Assembly (NCBI RefSeq): GCF_000002075.1
Contig: NW_004797276.1
Coordinates: 1,923,866-1,987,865, forward strand
Origin: Aplysia californica
Taxonomy: Eukaryota; Mollusca; Gastropoda; Aplysiida; Aplysiidae
Length of the DNA stretch: 64,000 bases
Reading direction: 5' to 3'
Of the stretch, positions 37,501-52,500 are shown in pieces (the stretch's first letter is position 1; each line of letters begins with the position of its first letter). The notes below the pieces were generated by a model. That model made no database searches. It was given only the letters and a program-made list of their open reading frames with translations, and was not told the DNA's origin. The position numbers and the translations under genes were made by a program.

Positions 37501-40500
37501 ACTAAGCCTATTGCCCATTTACTCACTTTCCAATTATGCACCACCTTGTCTACAACCCATGCAATGCCACTGAGCATATGGACTAAGAAATAGAAACAAG
37601 AACTATGATGGCAATTGCAGTGACCTACCAGCTAGCACCCCTGCTCAGTCACAAGAATATCCCAACTGAAGTGAAATCCCTGCTCATAAATAGTATCTTC
37701 ATACCAACATTAGCATACCAGTGTCAAAAATGGTCTCTAAACAGGGCACAAAAAAAGAAAAATCAATGCATCCGAAATGAGGTGTCTCCTCAAAACCATC
37801 AATGTCATCAGAAGAGACCGCATAAGAAACAAAACCATACGTCTACGAACCGGAATACCACCAGTAATACAATTCATAGAGTGTCAAAGAGTCAAATGGT
37901 TTGGGCATCTAACCAGAATGCCCCAGAAACAACTAGCATTGTAGAGCTTACTACCAGAGAATCCGGCTTCAAATCAAGAGGAAGACCAAGAGAAAGACCT
38001 GGCTGGGTGGGGTTAAAAGGTCCTGGAACCACATAACATATCTATCACAGACACTACACACCTAGCACAGGACCGAAACCTGCACCTCCCTTCGACATCC
38101 TAAGGATACCAGAGGAAGGAAAAAGTAAAAAGTAAGTAAGAATGGAATATGACGGCCCATCCACAGCGTCAGGGTCCTCTTAAAATTTATGACAAAGCAC
38201 TGAGCAATGGGAGACCAAACTGGGCTTTCTAAGGCAGGTAAATTTGGCTGTGGGTTGATAAAATAAGGTGGCCGCGGCCAAGTTGGACAAGTGACCAGTT
38301 ATTTATGTCGACAAAATGCAAGGGGGGAATTAAAAAGTGGCCATTTGTACAGGTGGCCGTATTATACCGGTGGCCGTCATGGCAGGTTCGACTGTATATA
38401 TCTAATTCTGTTTTTAACCATGAACACTTATGTCCAAGTGCTTCTGTCTCAAATGTTTGTTTTGTTGAATATTTTTTATTGACACGGAAAAAAATGTTTA
38501 TTCTTTGAAACAGGGTTTGGCATCTCTCTTTGTCCTATGATTGTTCACTTTCCGTCATCTTATAATCTAGATCAAAATCAGTACAGAGACCATTATCTTT
38601 CTGTTATGACAATGATTGTTTTGACACATTTATTTTATGTTGCATTGTCAGATGGCACTGAGGCATCCCATATGCACAACAGCTGGGAGGAAAATTACCA
38701 GAGAGGCTATGAATGGTGGCTCATGAAAGAAGCCAAAAAGGTTTGTTTGTTTAGCAATTAAAAGAAGCTCTCAGAATTGTTGTTGCGGCTATGAAAATGA
38801 ACATGGTAAAGGGTCTATTATTTATTTATGAAAGAGAGTTAGATCTATATATTGTGTTGTTGCAAAGAAAGACTTTGAAATGTGACACATGCAGCTGATT
38901 CCACAAACTTTACAAAGCATGCTTTGGTGATGGTTGTTTTTTTGGAGATACAATAGTCATTTCTCCACTCATTGCTTAGGACAGCACGGCTGTGAGTTTG
39001 AGTTAATTTTAAATAAAAAGTAGATGAATGTTTACTTTACAGGAGCTGCTTTGATGTATGGCTGCAGGAATAAAAGTATTAAAATCTCTGTTCATGTCAG
39101 CTGTGTGCAAATTGAACTGCTATGCTACTATTCTTCATCTCTGGATCATGACAAAGATGCCAAGTGTCGAAAACATTTACATAATTCATAGAGTGGAACT
39201 GTTGTACCTAAGTCATGTTTGTAGTGCTTTTTATTTGTTTGCAAGTGTCTGAAAGTTTTGGTTTTGAACATGTTTCATCAATGTTTCAGAGGAATCCCAA
39301 CATTAAACTCTACGGCTTACCTTGGGGTTTTCCGGGCTGGATTGGACAAGGTACCCGATCCCCATATGTCAATGTCAGTATGACAGCCGACTACATTGTC
39401 AGGTGGATCAATGGTGCTAAAGTGTACCATAATTTAACCATTGACTACGTCGGGGTGAGTTACTTTGATTATATTAAGTTTTGAGTATGCTGTATTGGTT
39501 AATATACCTTGTGAACAAGTTAACGAGAGTTACACCAGTTTCAAACAGCTACGAGAAGTAGGTAATCTTAGTTTAATTAAACATTTATTACAAAAAGTGA
39601 AATATGTAGTTGTGTAACATTTTATCAAAGTGATTCACTCTTGTACAGATGCTCTATTTGTATTGTATTTGTCACTATGTCTATGGAAACATAGATTTCG
39701 TGCATTAAATGCTTGAAAAGAATGTATCTTAGTTAGATGATTTTTTTATCTGCCCAGCCCTTCTCCCCCTCCGTAAATGGTCAAGCTTTGAATGTATGAC
39801 ATGGTGTTGGTGTAAGCGCACCTGAAGAATAGGACATTTAGTGTGAACGCACCTTTATAGTAGTTATTGTGACATAGGCCTAAAGGACATATCACGTGAC
39901 TGACACCTCATGTGATTTCGTGCAAGCCGCGGGTAATCTAAGTGTCACTCACTCACTCACTGAAGCTGAAACGAGTAACATCGGCTAACCAAGAACTACC
40001 AGAAGACCAGTGGTGGGGCCCCACCAACTTCAATTACCATCTAAATCTACTACTGCAAGACTCAAGTAAGTCGTAACATAACAATATCTTTGGATTTTAT
40101 GGCTGTTATTTGATGCCAGTGCTTGATTTCTGCTCTAAAGTGTTCTAACATTTGAGGGCTCAATTGTATAATGGTTTTGATGTTTTTTTTTCCATTCCAG
40201 ATCTGGAACGAACGGCCATATGATATCAGTTACATAAAGGTAAAGGATTAATTTTTTATCCTTGATAATTACTGTTCAATTGTCAGTTTTATTCATATAA
40301 GCTGAAGTAAGTGATTTCCATCTTTTGATGTTGTTTTTTTTTAAAATTAATGAAAATGTAATAGTATTTTAATTTTTAGCTGGAACATATGAAGCAGTGC
40401 TCTGTGTTTTTATTTGTTGTAATACTTTCTACAGGCACTGCGTGCGACCTTGGATGCACGAGGATTCCAAAACACGCTTGTTATTGCTGCTGATGAAAAA

Positions 40501-43500
40501 TGGGAGATTGCAACTGATATTCAGGCAGATCCTGCACTGGCCAAAATAGTTCATGCTATTGGGTATGTAGAATGCAAATAGGCATTACACTTGTCCTCTT
40601 TGGAAGAGGCATGGAAATTAAATGAAAATCAAAGGTGTCTTTCTGTCACTCATCATTCACTGAATTTATATTTACTTAAAATCTGTTGGTGTTTTGTCAA
40701 ACTATCTTGCCTACTCCATTTTTTCATTACTTTGCATTGTTTTATATTACAGAGGCACTTGTGATCCTCCATGCTGCTTGTAAGTAATATGAGTGGGATG
40801 CTTGTTAAAAGAATTTAACATATAAATTCAAAGTCATCAATGTCACTGTAAAAATGCTGCGTGGTTTCTTGACAGGTGTCACTACCCAGGCACTCTTTCT
40901 GACCCTGACGCTGTAAGCACAGGGAAACAATTGTGGGCCTCGGAAGATTATAGCACTTTCAATGATGACGTTGGTGGAGGATGCTGGGCACGGGTAACTG
41001 TTTTGTTCATCGTAGCTTAGATGTTTTCACTGTTCGACCTCGTCTTGTATTTTATTTTATGTGTTGCTGTTTTCTTGGTGACCTTGGAAAAGAGCATGAT
41101 TCTTTAAATTGCAGGTTCTGGCACTTTGTTGTATTTGGAGGTTTGCTGACGGGCTGGTAGTAGGTTCATAATGAATGAGTCATGAGTAAAATTTTAAAAA
41201 AACTCAAGTCAGTTAGATATTAGGTTTGCTTTTTAAAGTGTAAATAGATTACAATGGAAAATAGATGAAAAATATATTTTTACTTGGTGAGGATGGAAAT
41301 GGATGGAAATCAGGGGAGGGGAGTGGGCAAACAGATGGCACCATCTATATAATACACTATATGCACTGACTTGCACTGAACAAGTGGACTCAGATGTGAG
41401 CATTGATTGTTTCACATGTCTCATGCTTTCATAGGATCAATGCAAATGTCTAGCCCCCACCGGAAAGAAGTAAATAAAAGCAGTATAAAGACATACTGAA
41501 TGTCTTCAACCCAGCGTAACAATGGCAAACAGGTTACATCAGATTTATTTTTTTTGTATTTGTAAGTCACCTCATGTTTGTTACCAAAATGTGGCGGTCT
41601 CTAATATTCTTTACCCTTGATTTTTGTTTCTATCAACTAGACAATAATATTCTTGTGTAAGTCAGGGATTTTCCATGCAGCTATGATATATATATATATA
41701 TATATAAATATGTATGACTTGTAATCTCCTTTTACTTCTTCCTTTGTGAAGTCAGAGTTGTTTAGTCCTTTTTTTTTTTAAACTTGAAAGTCAAGTTAGT
41801 TTGCATGCACAGTCATTGAAAGGGGGTAGGGCAGATTTGTTCACCCTTTATTTTTGTTTCTGTCAACTGGACAAATATTTTTGGTTAAAGTCAAGGATTT
41901 GTCTTGCAGCTATGATAAATAATAATAAGTGCTCGGTGGCCCTTACAAAACACACACACACACGCACGCACGCATGCACGCACGCACACACACACACACA
42001 CACACATACACACACACACACACACACAAAGGCTCTAAAGCTCAGTGCCACTACGATATGCATAAATTTTTTTTTAATGTCTTGTAATGTCATTTGACTT
42101 TTTTTCTTGTGCAGATAGAGTTGTTTAATCCTTTTCTTTTGAAACTTGAAAGTCAAGTTTCTTTGTATACATTTGTTTGTTGATAACCTTACTAACTGTT
42201 CTATCACAACTTACTTTTTTTCTCCACTTGATAAACTATTTTTACTGCATTTGTCTAAGTGATATGTATCATTACTTCTTGCTCTTCAGCTCAATTGTAA
42301 GTGTTCCTGTCATTGTCATTGAGTCTTAGGTACAAGTAGTTACAGTAACCATCAGTTTCCCTCTACAGGTGATAGATAACAGAATAAGACTTTGGACCTG
42401 TGTCCTTACATTCCTAGTTGCCACACACACAAAAAATTGTCAGTTATGCTCCTTCATGTCAAATGATTACATTGTAAAGTGGCTTTCTTCTTGCACTGCA
42501 TATTTTGGAGTGAGATATATACTGAATAAGCTGTTTGTCAATCATATTTTTAAAATTATAGGAAAATATGGATTTGTTACAAAAAGTTCCACATTTTTTA
42601 GTTGTGAATGCAGCCTGTATTACATATGTGTTGTTGTAGAGGAAAAGTAGGACAAAGTTCGTTTGATGAAATATACTGCCAGATATAAAATTCGATATCC
42701 ATTATCAGTCACCGGAAAAAGAAAGATAAAGAATACTGATATGATTTTTACCTTGTAGGCTTAAGTACCCCTAGACGATATCAAACTATTCTTGGTATCT
42801 GTAATAGACGTCTTTAATATATGTTTTCAACCTTGAGAGGTTGTTATTGATCCAGAAAACCTTGAAAATTAAAAAAATGGATGGAATGGCAAACATCCAC
42901 CCCTAGCTGTCGAGGGGATGAATTTTATGGGACCTATACTTTTTCTGCATCTCTTCATCCTCATTTTATATCTATTGTTTTAGTTTTTTTACATTTTAGA
43001 CTTTCAAAATTAGTGGCCTTCAATATATGTTAATATTCATGATAAGTTTCACCCCACCCCACAAAACCAACAAAATTAATATATCCAGCAAAAACCTTCT
43101 GGTTTTCCCAATGCCCTTTCATCTGCATGAAAACAATATTCTGATTTCGATTTCCTTAAAGTTGCCTTTATGGCTTTTGACAATTGTAAGGTAGAAGTCA
43201 AAGGTAGAACACTTCTTTAGAAAAAAAGAAAGTATGTTTTTATCAACTATTTGCAGAACATGATGCAGAAAAGTCAACGATGAAGATGCTGCATTGATGA
43301 TGGTTTTACAGATCTATTTACGTCTGTACCTTTCCTCTTATACCCTGTGCAGACCTGTCATCTGTTTCATGTTTACTCTCTTCATTATCCATTTCCTTGT
43401 GCCCTCACCATTTTTTGTAGACTGAAGCTTCATTCTGTTAGCGTTGTGTATTTAGTTGATTTCCTGAGTTTTTAAAATAACACCGTGATTTTTGTTCCTC

Positions 43501-46500
43501 AGATTCTGAATCAGAATTACGTCAATGGCTTGATGACAGCGTAAGTAGTTTCTTATTCCTCATATCATTGCTTCAGCGCTGGGTCAAAATGGTAAAAATG
43601 GACAAAATAACTTCACTTCTGTTACTGATCCAGTTTTCGTCGTTGTTATTGTTATTGTTGTTTTTTATTTAGAACTTGCAGAAATTGAAGGGTTTTTTAA
43701 AGAGAGGTGAAAGTTGTCTTGCTTTTATTCTCTTATGTAAGAAAAAGGTCAGAATTTTGTTTAATCATTCGCTACATATTATTTTCGGCTTGCGGACGAA
43801 TTTTTTGGGGGGGAGGGCGAATGAGATGATGACTTGTGGGCAGTTAAAAGGTCTTTGGGGCCACAAATTCAAATAAATATCAACGTATTATATACCAATA
43901 TTTTCAGTATGGTTTGTAGAATACATCTGTAATGTTTATGTATTTTTCAACTTTGGTTCCTGTAAGAGGCAATTATGCAACACAATTTTGATTGGATGCG
44001 GATAAAATTTGAAAATAAAAAATTAATAATCTTTGGTGAAACTCAAAAAATATGTTTGCACCTAGTCAAATGATACATCAAAATAACCATAAATGTTTAT
44101 AGAACAGGAATATATTGAAAAGTTTGCAGTTATTTACATATATTCCATAATATTTGTACATTTGGATCATAACATCTGAATTGAAAAAAAAATAAAAAAT
44201 TTATAATCTTGAAAAACGATCACAAACAGAAAAAAACCCACTCGTATCTTATATGGAATTATTCAGAATTGCATTTGGAATAAACCTATACATGTCTTGA
44301 GTGGCACTTTTTGTGTAATTTTATCAAAAAGTAGTGATTTTGAGGAGAAAAAAATATTTTGACAATTTAGATTCAGGCCTAGATCTAGCACTCAAAAATA
44401 TTAATTTCTCAATAACAGTGCATTGGCAATATGAGTCCAATCGTATCAATATTATAAAAAAGAGTCCTACATTTATTTAATGGGCAAAATAATGATAGAT
44501 TTTGTTGTGTACAATTACTAAAACTGGTGTCCGGGCTATAATTTTCTCATCGCGATAAAACAAAGTCGAATAAACTACGAAATCGTGTTTCAAAACTGAA
44601 TCTAAACTTCCTATTTTCAGTGGAAATGCTTGACCCGGAAGTCAACATTATATTATGACCTTTATTTTAACATGGATATGTGGATTGGAATAGAATCTAA
44701 GCTAGAATTGAAGATCGGTTCTCGAGCCGCCGGGGGCGGCTTAGCGTACTTACGGCACTTTAGCCGAGCCCCCCCCCACGGCTTGGCGTAGCGAATGAGT
44801 TAAGGAAGAAATCTCGGCAAATTATTATTTAAACCTTAGGACTTTAAGAGTTATTGTGAAATGCTGTTTTAGTTAAAGAAAGCAAACCTCAATGATTTTC
44901 TCTGTCAATAAATAATAATTATGTGAACTGGAAGCAACTGAAAGTGTAATTTTATTCTGTTTCTTAAGGCAGTCATGTCTCTGTATATTTATCATGTACT
45001 CTTTCTTCTTGCTTGGTTTTTATATCTTGTGATTTGACATCATGTCCAATATCAGAACACTCAGAGCAATTTCATAAAATATTTCATCTTTGGACAGCAC
45101 CATTTCTTGGAACCTGATAGCCAGCTACTACGACAACTTGCCATTCTATGGGGATGGTTTGATGACAGCTGTTGAACCATGGTCAGGCAACTATGTCGTG
45201 GAGACACCCATCTGGGTTTCAGGTAAAAGAAACCATTGGACAGTATCTGAATGGTCAATAAGATTTTTTAGATAAATTCTGGAGCTGTGTTGATTTAGAT
45301 ATAGATGCAATTATTATTGTTTCCTTACATTTTATATTGCTAACTTCTTGGCAGCTTTTTTTTTCTATTTCACTTACATGGAATGGGTTACCTTTTCCCT
45401 TTTCTTCAGATCAATGATAAAGAATCTTTGGGTTTGTAATCTACCTTGACATAGATGTAAAAATCAATAAATTTCACAGTATCTATTTTTATCTATTTGG
45501 AATTTACATCCAGCTCATAAATTATTAGATTTTCATCTTGTGTTTTGTTCTATGCTTTCAAGACATGTTTTCATTTTCTTGACACTTATACTCTGTGACA
45601 TTTATAGATAGATTTCTGTTTTGCTTTTTTGGCCAAGCTACTGTTGATTACCATGAATAGTCATTCTATAAAATGAAAAATATGGAAAGTTTTCTCTGCC
45701 TGTACCTTTATTTTCCTTTAGTGAGGAACTACTATCTTTGTTTATAAATGTCATTTTGCTATAATGTTCAATTGAACACAAAGTGTTTCTATTTGATTGA
45801 CACCAGAATCTTTAGAGATGATTTTTTTCCCTGTATGCAGCACATACAACCCAGTTTGCTTTTATTGGCTGGAACTATCTCAAGCATGACTCCGGAGTTG
45901 GGAAACTGCCAAAGGGAGGCTCTTATGTGGGTCTTGTCAATCCAACATGGACAGAACTTACCATTGTCATTGAAACTATGGTAAATAACCTAGCTCATGT
46001 GAATTATATAGTTAGTTTCTTTATGCAGAGCATAAGAGTGCTTTTATGTGTAAGCTTTGTCTTTGTTCTGGAGGTTTAAGATTTTCATAAAAATGGGAAT
46101 CTGTTTGCAAATAAAAGTTATTCATTTGTCCTGGATGTCAATGAAAATAGCACTGGTCTTGGAAAATCTTAAACTTTTTTTCCATACATGTGTAAGTTTC
46201 AGTGGATTTCTGAACATTGAAACTTCTTTCCAGTAGAATTATGATGTATTACAAAGTAAATTGGAAAAATGTCTAGAGACTTATTGTTCTAGTTCCCTAT
46301 TATGTAATAGCAGTTCAGTGTTTTTTCCCCAGAAGTCTCAGTCTCAGAATCTGTTTCTCTGTTGTTTCAATGTATTCCTTTATTTAGCATTTTCCTGTTA
46401 AATTTTTGCCTTATTTTTCACTTTCTGACTTTAACATTGCATTATGTCTTTTTTGGTGATGATTGTTCTGGTTATTTAAGAAAAAACATAACTATTTCCA

Positions 46501-49362
46501 CTTTGTGTCTTTTACTTTTTCTTCCGTGAAAATCGTCTTCACTTAATTTGTATTTCAAATTTCCGGAAACTGAATTCATTGGCAACAATGTTAAAAGTAA
46601 AAATATTGATTTTTAGCAACTTGTAAACATAAAAATCATTGTAATAATCATTGTAATAATTTTAGTAATAATAATATTTGAGGTGTGCTGAGTTGCTTCT
46701 CGGATTTCAGCCTATGGCAATTGATCCATCAACTTAAAAGGTGAAGTTTGTACAGTTTGTAAGTATGAATACTAAAAGACATGGCAGACTTGAAAAAAAT
46801 GGCGTCAATTGAAAATGTATTAATCTGACCCCAGTGTCGATTTTCGGCCGAAATATCCATTCTTGGATTGCGAGAAGTAACTCATTTTACCAGCACGCCC
46901 CACGTATTCATCGTAACACAATGATAATAATAAATTTACGTATAAAAATGATGTTTATATGAGTCGTAGTAGCAATGATATTGGTCATTCTTAAACTACG
47001 TCTGTATTATGAAGCACCATGATATGTTGGTGGGTTGTTTTTTAACTCATTTTTGTTAAAGAATATATCAAGGGTAATTTTACAACTTTCTAAAGTTTTG
47101 CTGCTTGTTTGTCTTTGACAGACCCATAATCATTCACTGTGTGTTCGACCACCACTGCCAGCCTACAACGTTGAACCCCAGGTTGTTACTGTTTCATTGG
47201 CAGGAAAATTCGTAAGTGTTTTTTAGAATAAGACTTAGTATAAGTTGTGCTCACCTTTGAAAGTATGTTAGAAAAACCAACTATTATTATTTGTTTACTT
47301 GGTATATGAATAATAAACAGAACGTGGTGCCTTTTAATCTACTTATATATTGTTGCGATCATGATAAGGTCAAATAACTACAAAACTTTCGATTTTGCTT
47401 TTTTCACAAAACTTCTTCTACGAAGCCTATTTCATGCTGGTTAAAAATTTGTATTCAAATAAGCAACCAAAAGTGGACTTTGTGAATTGTATAACAACTC
47501 TAATCCGTCCTTTTGATAAATCAAGATTTTCTTTCTCCTGAAAAATTTACCTGATGTCACTTATCTTACCTTATCACAATGGTGACAATATGTTGAATAA
47601 AGCAAGTACATGCTTTTGTAAATAGAAGTATGTAAAACTATTCTTAATTCAGTATTAGTTTCGTTTTCTTTAGGTACCTTCCTTAGTGGAAGCAGCAATG
47701 TTCTGAAATTTGAAAGTTCTTGATAAGCCCATATGCAGTACAGATATGTGCCATGCCGTTTTTCATTCATTACAACGGTACATTTCTTGTCAGTAATGCA
47801 ATGGTTCTTATTTCCCCCACAGTCGAGCATCACCGAAATGAATGTTTGGTACAGCAAACTCGGATTTGATGGTGCCAAGGACATTTTGTTTGAGAAAAAA
47901 GACCCAATTAAAGTAAGCATTTAGTTCTTTGGAATATATGAGTATAATAAATGACAGAAGACGTTAATGGAGCAGTCATTGTAGATTTGTTGGAATTCTT
48001 TTCAGTGAGAAAGTGGCATTGTTGGATATTGTTCCAAAGTGCATGCATTTCGTGCACATTTTTTGGATAACTTATACATTTTCTTGCCATGTTTCAAAAT
48101 TCCATCATATTTCTCCTTTTTTGCTTTTAAGCTTATGTACATTTACTTGAGAAAGCTTGCCAATACCTTCATAATGAAACTGAGTGTTGTTATATGAGGT
48201 GATTCATCGGTACAGAATTTGATGTTTTTGTCAAGAAGACTGTACACTTGTCTGACTGGTCAGGTCTACGTGATTGGGTCTGGTCAGGAGAGGAAACTGA
48301 TCAGTGCCAACATTATATCTATCAAAATAGCCCGAAGTTCAGTAAAAATAACTTTTACTTCTGATGCTGTATATGCCTCTTTTTTATATAACCATTAGAC
48401 ATTCATCTTCTCCTCAATACTTTGTATACCTTACTGCACAATGCCAAGTAATAGAAACAGAAGGCTTTTATGTTTTGCATCATGCTCCTTCCTCTGAAGA
48501 AATAAATATTAAAGTGTTTGAAGAGTCCCGTTCATATAATTTTATTATTTAGGACTAAAGGAACCATTCCCAACCATCCTGTGCTCAAAATTTGTATGTA
48601 GAGTATTTCAAGTGAGTGACACTGGGTAGAGGGAGAGAACCTCATGCTACTTAAGCATAAAGAGACAACTTATTTATTGTCAGCATGTCAAACTGGCCAC
48701 AGTTTAGAAAAACTTTGCCTGAATGGGCATTACCACCAAACAAAGTCTACAAATCCTGAGGTGTGCCCACTTCATGACTTTAATTGTGGAGATAATTTGG
48801 GAGTTGATATGACTTCATTATTAGTAAAAATTGGCAAGACATTTTGCCTCTGAGCTTTAGTAAAGTACGCTTATTATTTTTATAATTGCTCTGTATCCGA
48901 CCTGCCTCATTACAAGACACCCAAGTTTCACAAGACAAGTCTAACCTAACAATGGATACCTTGTATTTATCATCATTGTCATATTTTTTATTTTCAGTTT
49001 GTCAATGGCAAGGCACAACTGAGCCTGGGCTTGGATGAGGTCATCACGCTCACGACTATGACGACTGGTCAGAAGGGTGTTTATCCTGAGCCACCTCCTT
49101 CTCAGCCCTTCCCCCTCCCTTACACAGAGGACTTTGAAAGTAAGGATCATTTGTTCATTTTTCCTTGTGTCGCTGCTTCCACAGAAATGGTTAGAATTTT
49201 TTATGGGGCTATACTCAGCTCCCAGCTGTGGTTTGGTTGTTCTTGTGGGTGGCTGTTGTTTTTATCCAATTACTAACACTTGTCTGACAGGCAGTATGGT
49301 TCCATCACTTCCTTATCCAAATTTAGATCTTTGTCCACATTGACAACGGATTGAAGATGATA

Positions 49363-49394
<32 letters not shown>

Positions 49395-49530
49395 CNNNNN
49401 NNNNNNNNNNNNNNNNNNNNNNNNNNNNNNNNNNNNNNNNNNNNNNNNNNNNNNNNNNNNNNNNNNNNNNNNNNNNNNNNNNNNNNNNNNNNNNNNNNNN
49501 NNNNNNNNNNNNNNNNNNNNNNNNNNNNNN

Positions 49531-49597
<67 letters not shown>

Positions 49598-52500
49598 CTC
49601 TCTATGCCATATGAAATCTTTACGTAACATCATATTCCAGCGTTAAGAAAACCAAAACTTGAAATGAAGCAGTGGAATACAGTCATCAAATTTGTGGCAT
49701 GTGCAAGCTGAATGTGTTTCATAACATTTTTGTGAATTTTTACTAAAATTTAACAGTTACATACTTCTTGTCTTTTGAAATAATCTAAAATCTGACATTG
49801 CCAGTATGAACAAGTATATAACCAGATGTCACAGAAATAAAAGATTATGCCCAGATAAGGATTTGTGATATGTTGGAGAAAAGGTTTAAGCCTTGAGCTT
49901 GAGGTTAGATAGGCTTTTCTGGTCACTTTGTTGTCCAAACCAGGTAGAATTTGATTTTTACGTACAATTAGCTTGAAAACAAAAACAACTACTCCCAACC
50001 CAAATTTCTGAGTCTCTTTGATTTGGTACAGAGTCAAACAACGACATAAACTGGTGCTACTTTTTTAGATGCTAACTCTATATTCTGAAAAGAAAGAAGA
50101 AACAAACAAAAAAGTCCCTGAGATATGTGATGACACAGGAGAAATCACTGATCGCAATGAAAGAAATCTTTCTTTTCTTTTTTTCTGTTGACTTTGCATA
50201 ATGCTATTTCAATTAAAAATAACTTATTCTTTAGTATAAGAATGTAAAAAAATTTGAAAACTATCAAATAATGTTGTCATCCATTTCCACATGGAAGGTT
50301 ACAAACCACCACAGGAACCCCCCAATTTGGCTCAGCAGTTTGGTGTATATGAAGTGACTAAATTGCCCGGGCCGCATGGTAATGTCATTAGACAACTTTC
50401 GCTGCAAGCTCCAATAGTTTGGTGTGGGGGCTCCGGTCCAGCAGATGCTGGCAACAAATCACTCAATATAGCCGGCAGTAGGAACTGGTGAGATGCTGAG
50501 GGTTTGCTCTCTCTGTAGAGAGACTGTAGTGTTGTATCAATAACCTATGTATTCATATACTGTGAAACAGTCTTTTTTTTTCTACCAGCCGATAATTTTT
50601 GCAGCCCCAAGTAGTTTTATAAAACAACAACAAAACATTACAGAAAGCCACATGGGCCTTTCTCTTCCTTTTATATAATTTTGTCGACTGACATGCAACT
50701 TGTGAAATTTGCAAAAATTATGTGCTTGTGGAAAAAGGACTAATTTACAGTACTCCTGACCCAATTACTGTATACCAGATTTTTTTTTAGCTTAGAACTT
50801 GAATGTGCAATTTTTAAAATTTTTAAAGAAATTCACGAATTCAAGTCATTTGTTAATAAACAAGCGGCTGCTACTGCTCTGAAACACTTAACTCTGGACG
50901 ACTCAAATTGCAAATTCCAGAGGTCGGCAAAAAATGAAATGGGTAAAACGTGAAAAAGAAAAAGAGCACACGAAGAAGACCTGGTGTACAGTAAACTTAG
51001 TTATCTATACATAATCCATGCATGCATTGACCTTTCTGACCTATCTTATACAGCTAATCAGGTAGGCTGCATATTCAGAAAAAATTTAAGTGGATCTTTG
51101 CTTTCCTCATGGAAGCAGCAAGAAAATGTGAGACTAATCAATTTGCTACAATAGAGTTGTGTTAAATGTTCGCTCTTTGGACAAGTTCAACCTCTCTACA
51201 AGTTGGTTACTGTCTCTCAGCTGGCTGGAGAATGGTCATCTATTTACAGGTGGTTTTGCAGCACTGATCTTAATCTTGGTGAAAGGAGCCAAAATTGTCT
51301 AGAAATATTTATTTTTTTCTTTTTTGAAGAAATCGCAAAGGTGTGAAGTAATACCCGCTGATTAGTGTTGGTTTTCAGAAAGTTGGTAATAAATCAAAAT
51401 GATTTTCACGTCCTTTTCTGTTGATCAGATTTTATACGGGACAATATTCTTCACTGTCTTCCCATCATATCTGCAACACACTTTCAGCAATACCAAAGCT
51501 TCATGAATACAATCTTATTGATCATAGGCTACTCACTGTATGAAGAGCCCTTCAATCTTGCCCAACAAAGTGGAGCATATGAAATCCTTTCTACAAATAA
51601 CAACAAGTTTGCCCGGCAAATGACAATAATGGAGCCAGTCTTCTGGTGCAAATTCGGGGGAGTCAGTAAAACTGTCAATGTCATTGGCAGTACTGACTGG
51701 TAAGATGCTGCCAGGCTCAGGCCAGTGTTCTGTTCACCTTCCAACATATGTATGCTTGTGTGCGCCATGACCCAGGCTTGAAAAAATTACAAGCAGATGC
51801 TAACATGTTGCTAATCAGCTTCAGTTTACCGATTAATTTTCTGCTCATGGGGGTTTACCAATAGTAACTTGAGACTTATTACATCATTTTTTAAGGGAGA
51901 TACAGGCCTTGAACTTTGTCTTCGGGTTGTTGTTTTTATTCATTCTTAAAATCTCATGGAATTTTCAGGAAAATCTGACCATGCAAATTTGATTCAATTT
52001 AAAGTAATCCAGATTTGAACGATAATAGTGATGAAGCCATTGTGGGCTTAATTCTGTCTCGGAGATAGAAGGACACTGATTTGCTGTGACAATGAATACT
52101 AAAACTATGGAAATTCCTGTGCCGAGATGATGTACTTTTTAAGCTGTGCAATGAAAGAAGAGTGAGAGCAGGCTCATCATTTTGTTCTGAAGATATGAAT
52201 ATGATTGCTAATCTCACAAAAGGACTCATTGAAGACTTGTCTTCTTGCAATGATGCTGTCTTGCTTTTGCTTTCTGATACCGTTTGTCTCTATAGACTGC
52301 CTGCATGGTTTGGCTTACTGCTGTGGCAAGACAGTGTAGTATGTGGTGTGTTCTCAGATGATGTGAGTGGTTGATGATTGCTCTTGTGTGTTTTTCTCCA
52401 TCGATTTCTTTTCTAAGTTGCCTTTAAACTACTTTGTCTTGCCATAGTCTACTGTATTTGATACTAGTAACTGAAAAGTTAAGTCTTTTTCAAAATGTGA

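Larger units (their letters stand above)
35913..38394. mobile_element. pogo-type MITE split by a LINE, in intron 4 of copy B
   Basis: The ends are CAGTCGAACCTAG and GCAGGTTCGACTG, with TA at 35911-35912 and 38395-38396. Both arms match the 485-bp MITE at 11581-12065 in opposite orientation, including GTGGCCGCGGCC and the TGGCCGT repeats. A LINE occupies the middle (about 36300-38140). The aligned site in copy A reads TA-CTG-TA at 4079-4085. Confidence 0.85.

Noticed and set aside
47561-47920. 119-aa minus-strand frame
   Set aside because: Antisense shadow of GALC-B exon 14 and adjacent intron.
52162-52374. 70-aa frame and its antisense in the copy-B-only part of intron 16, considered as a further alternative exon
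   Set aside because: It lacks the PNxAxQxGxxE pattern and the closing NW/DW, and has no suitable splice sites.
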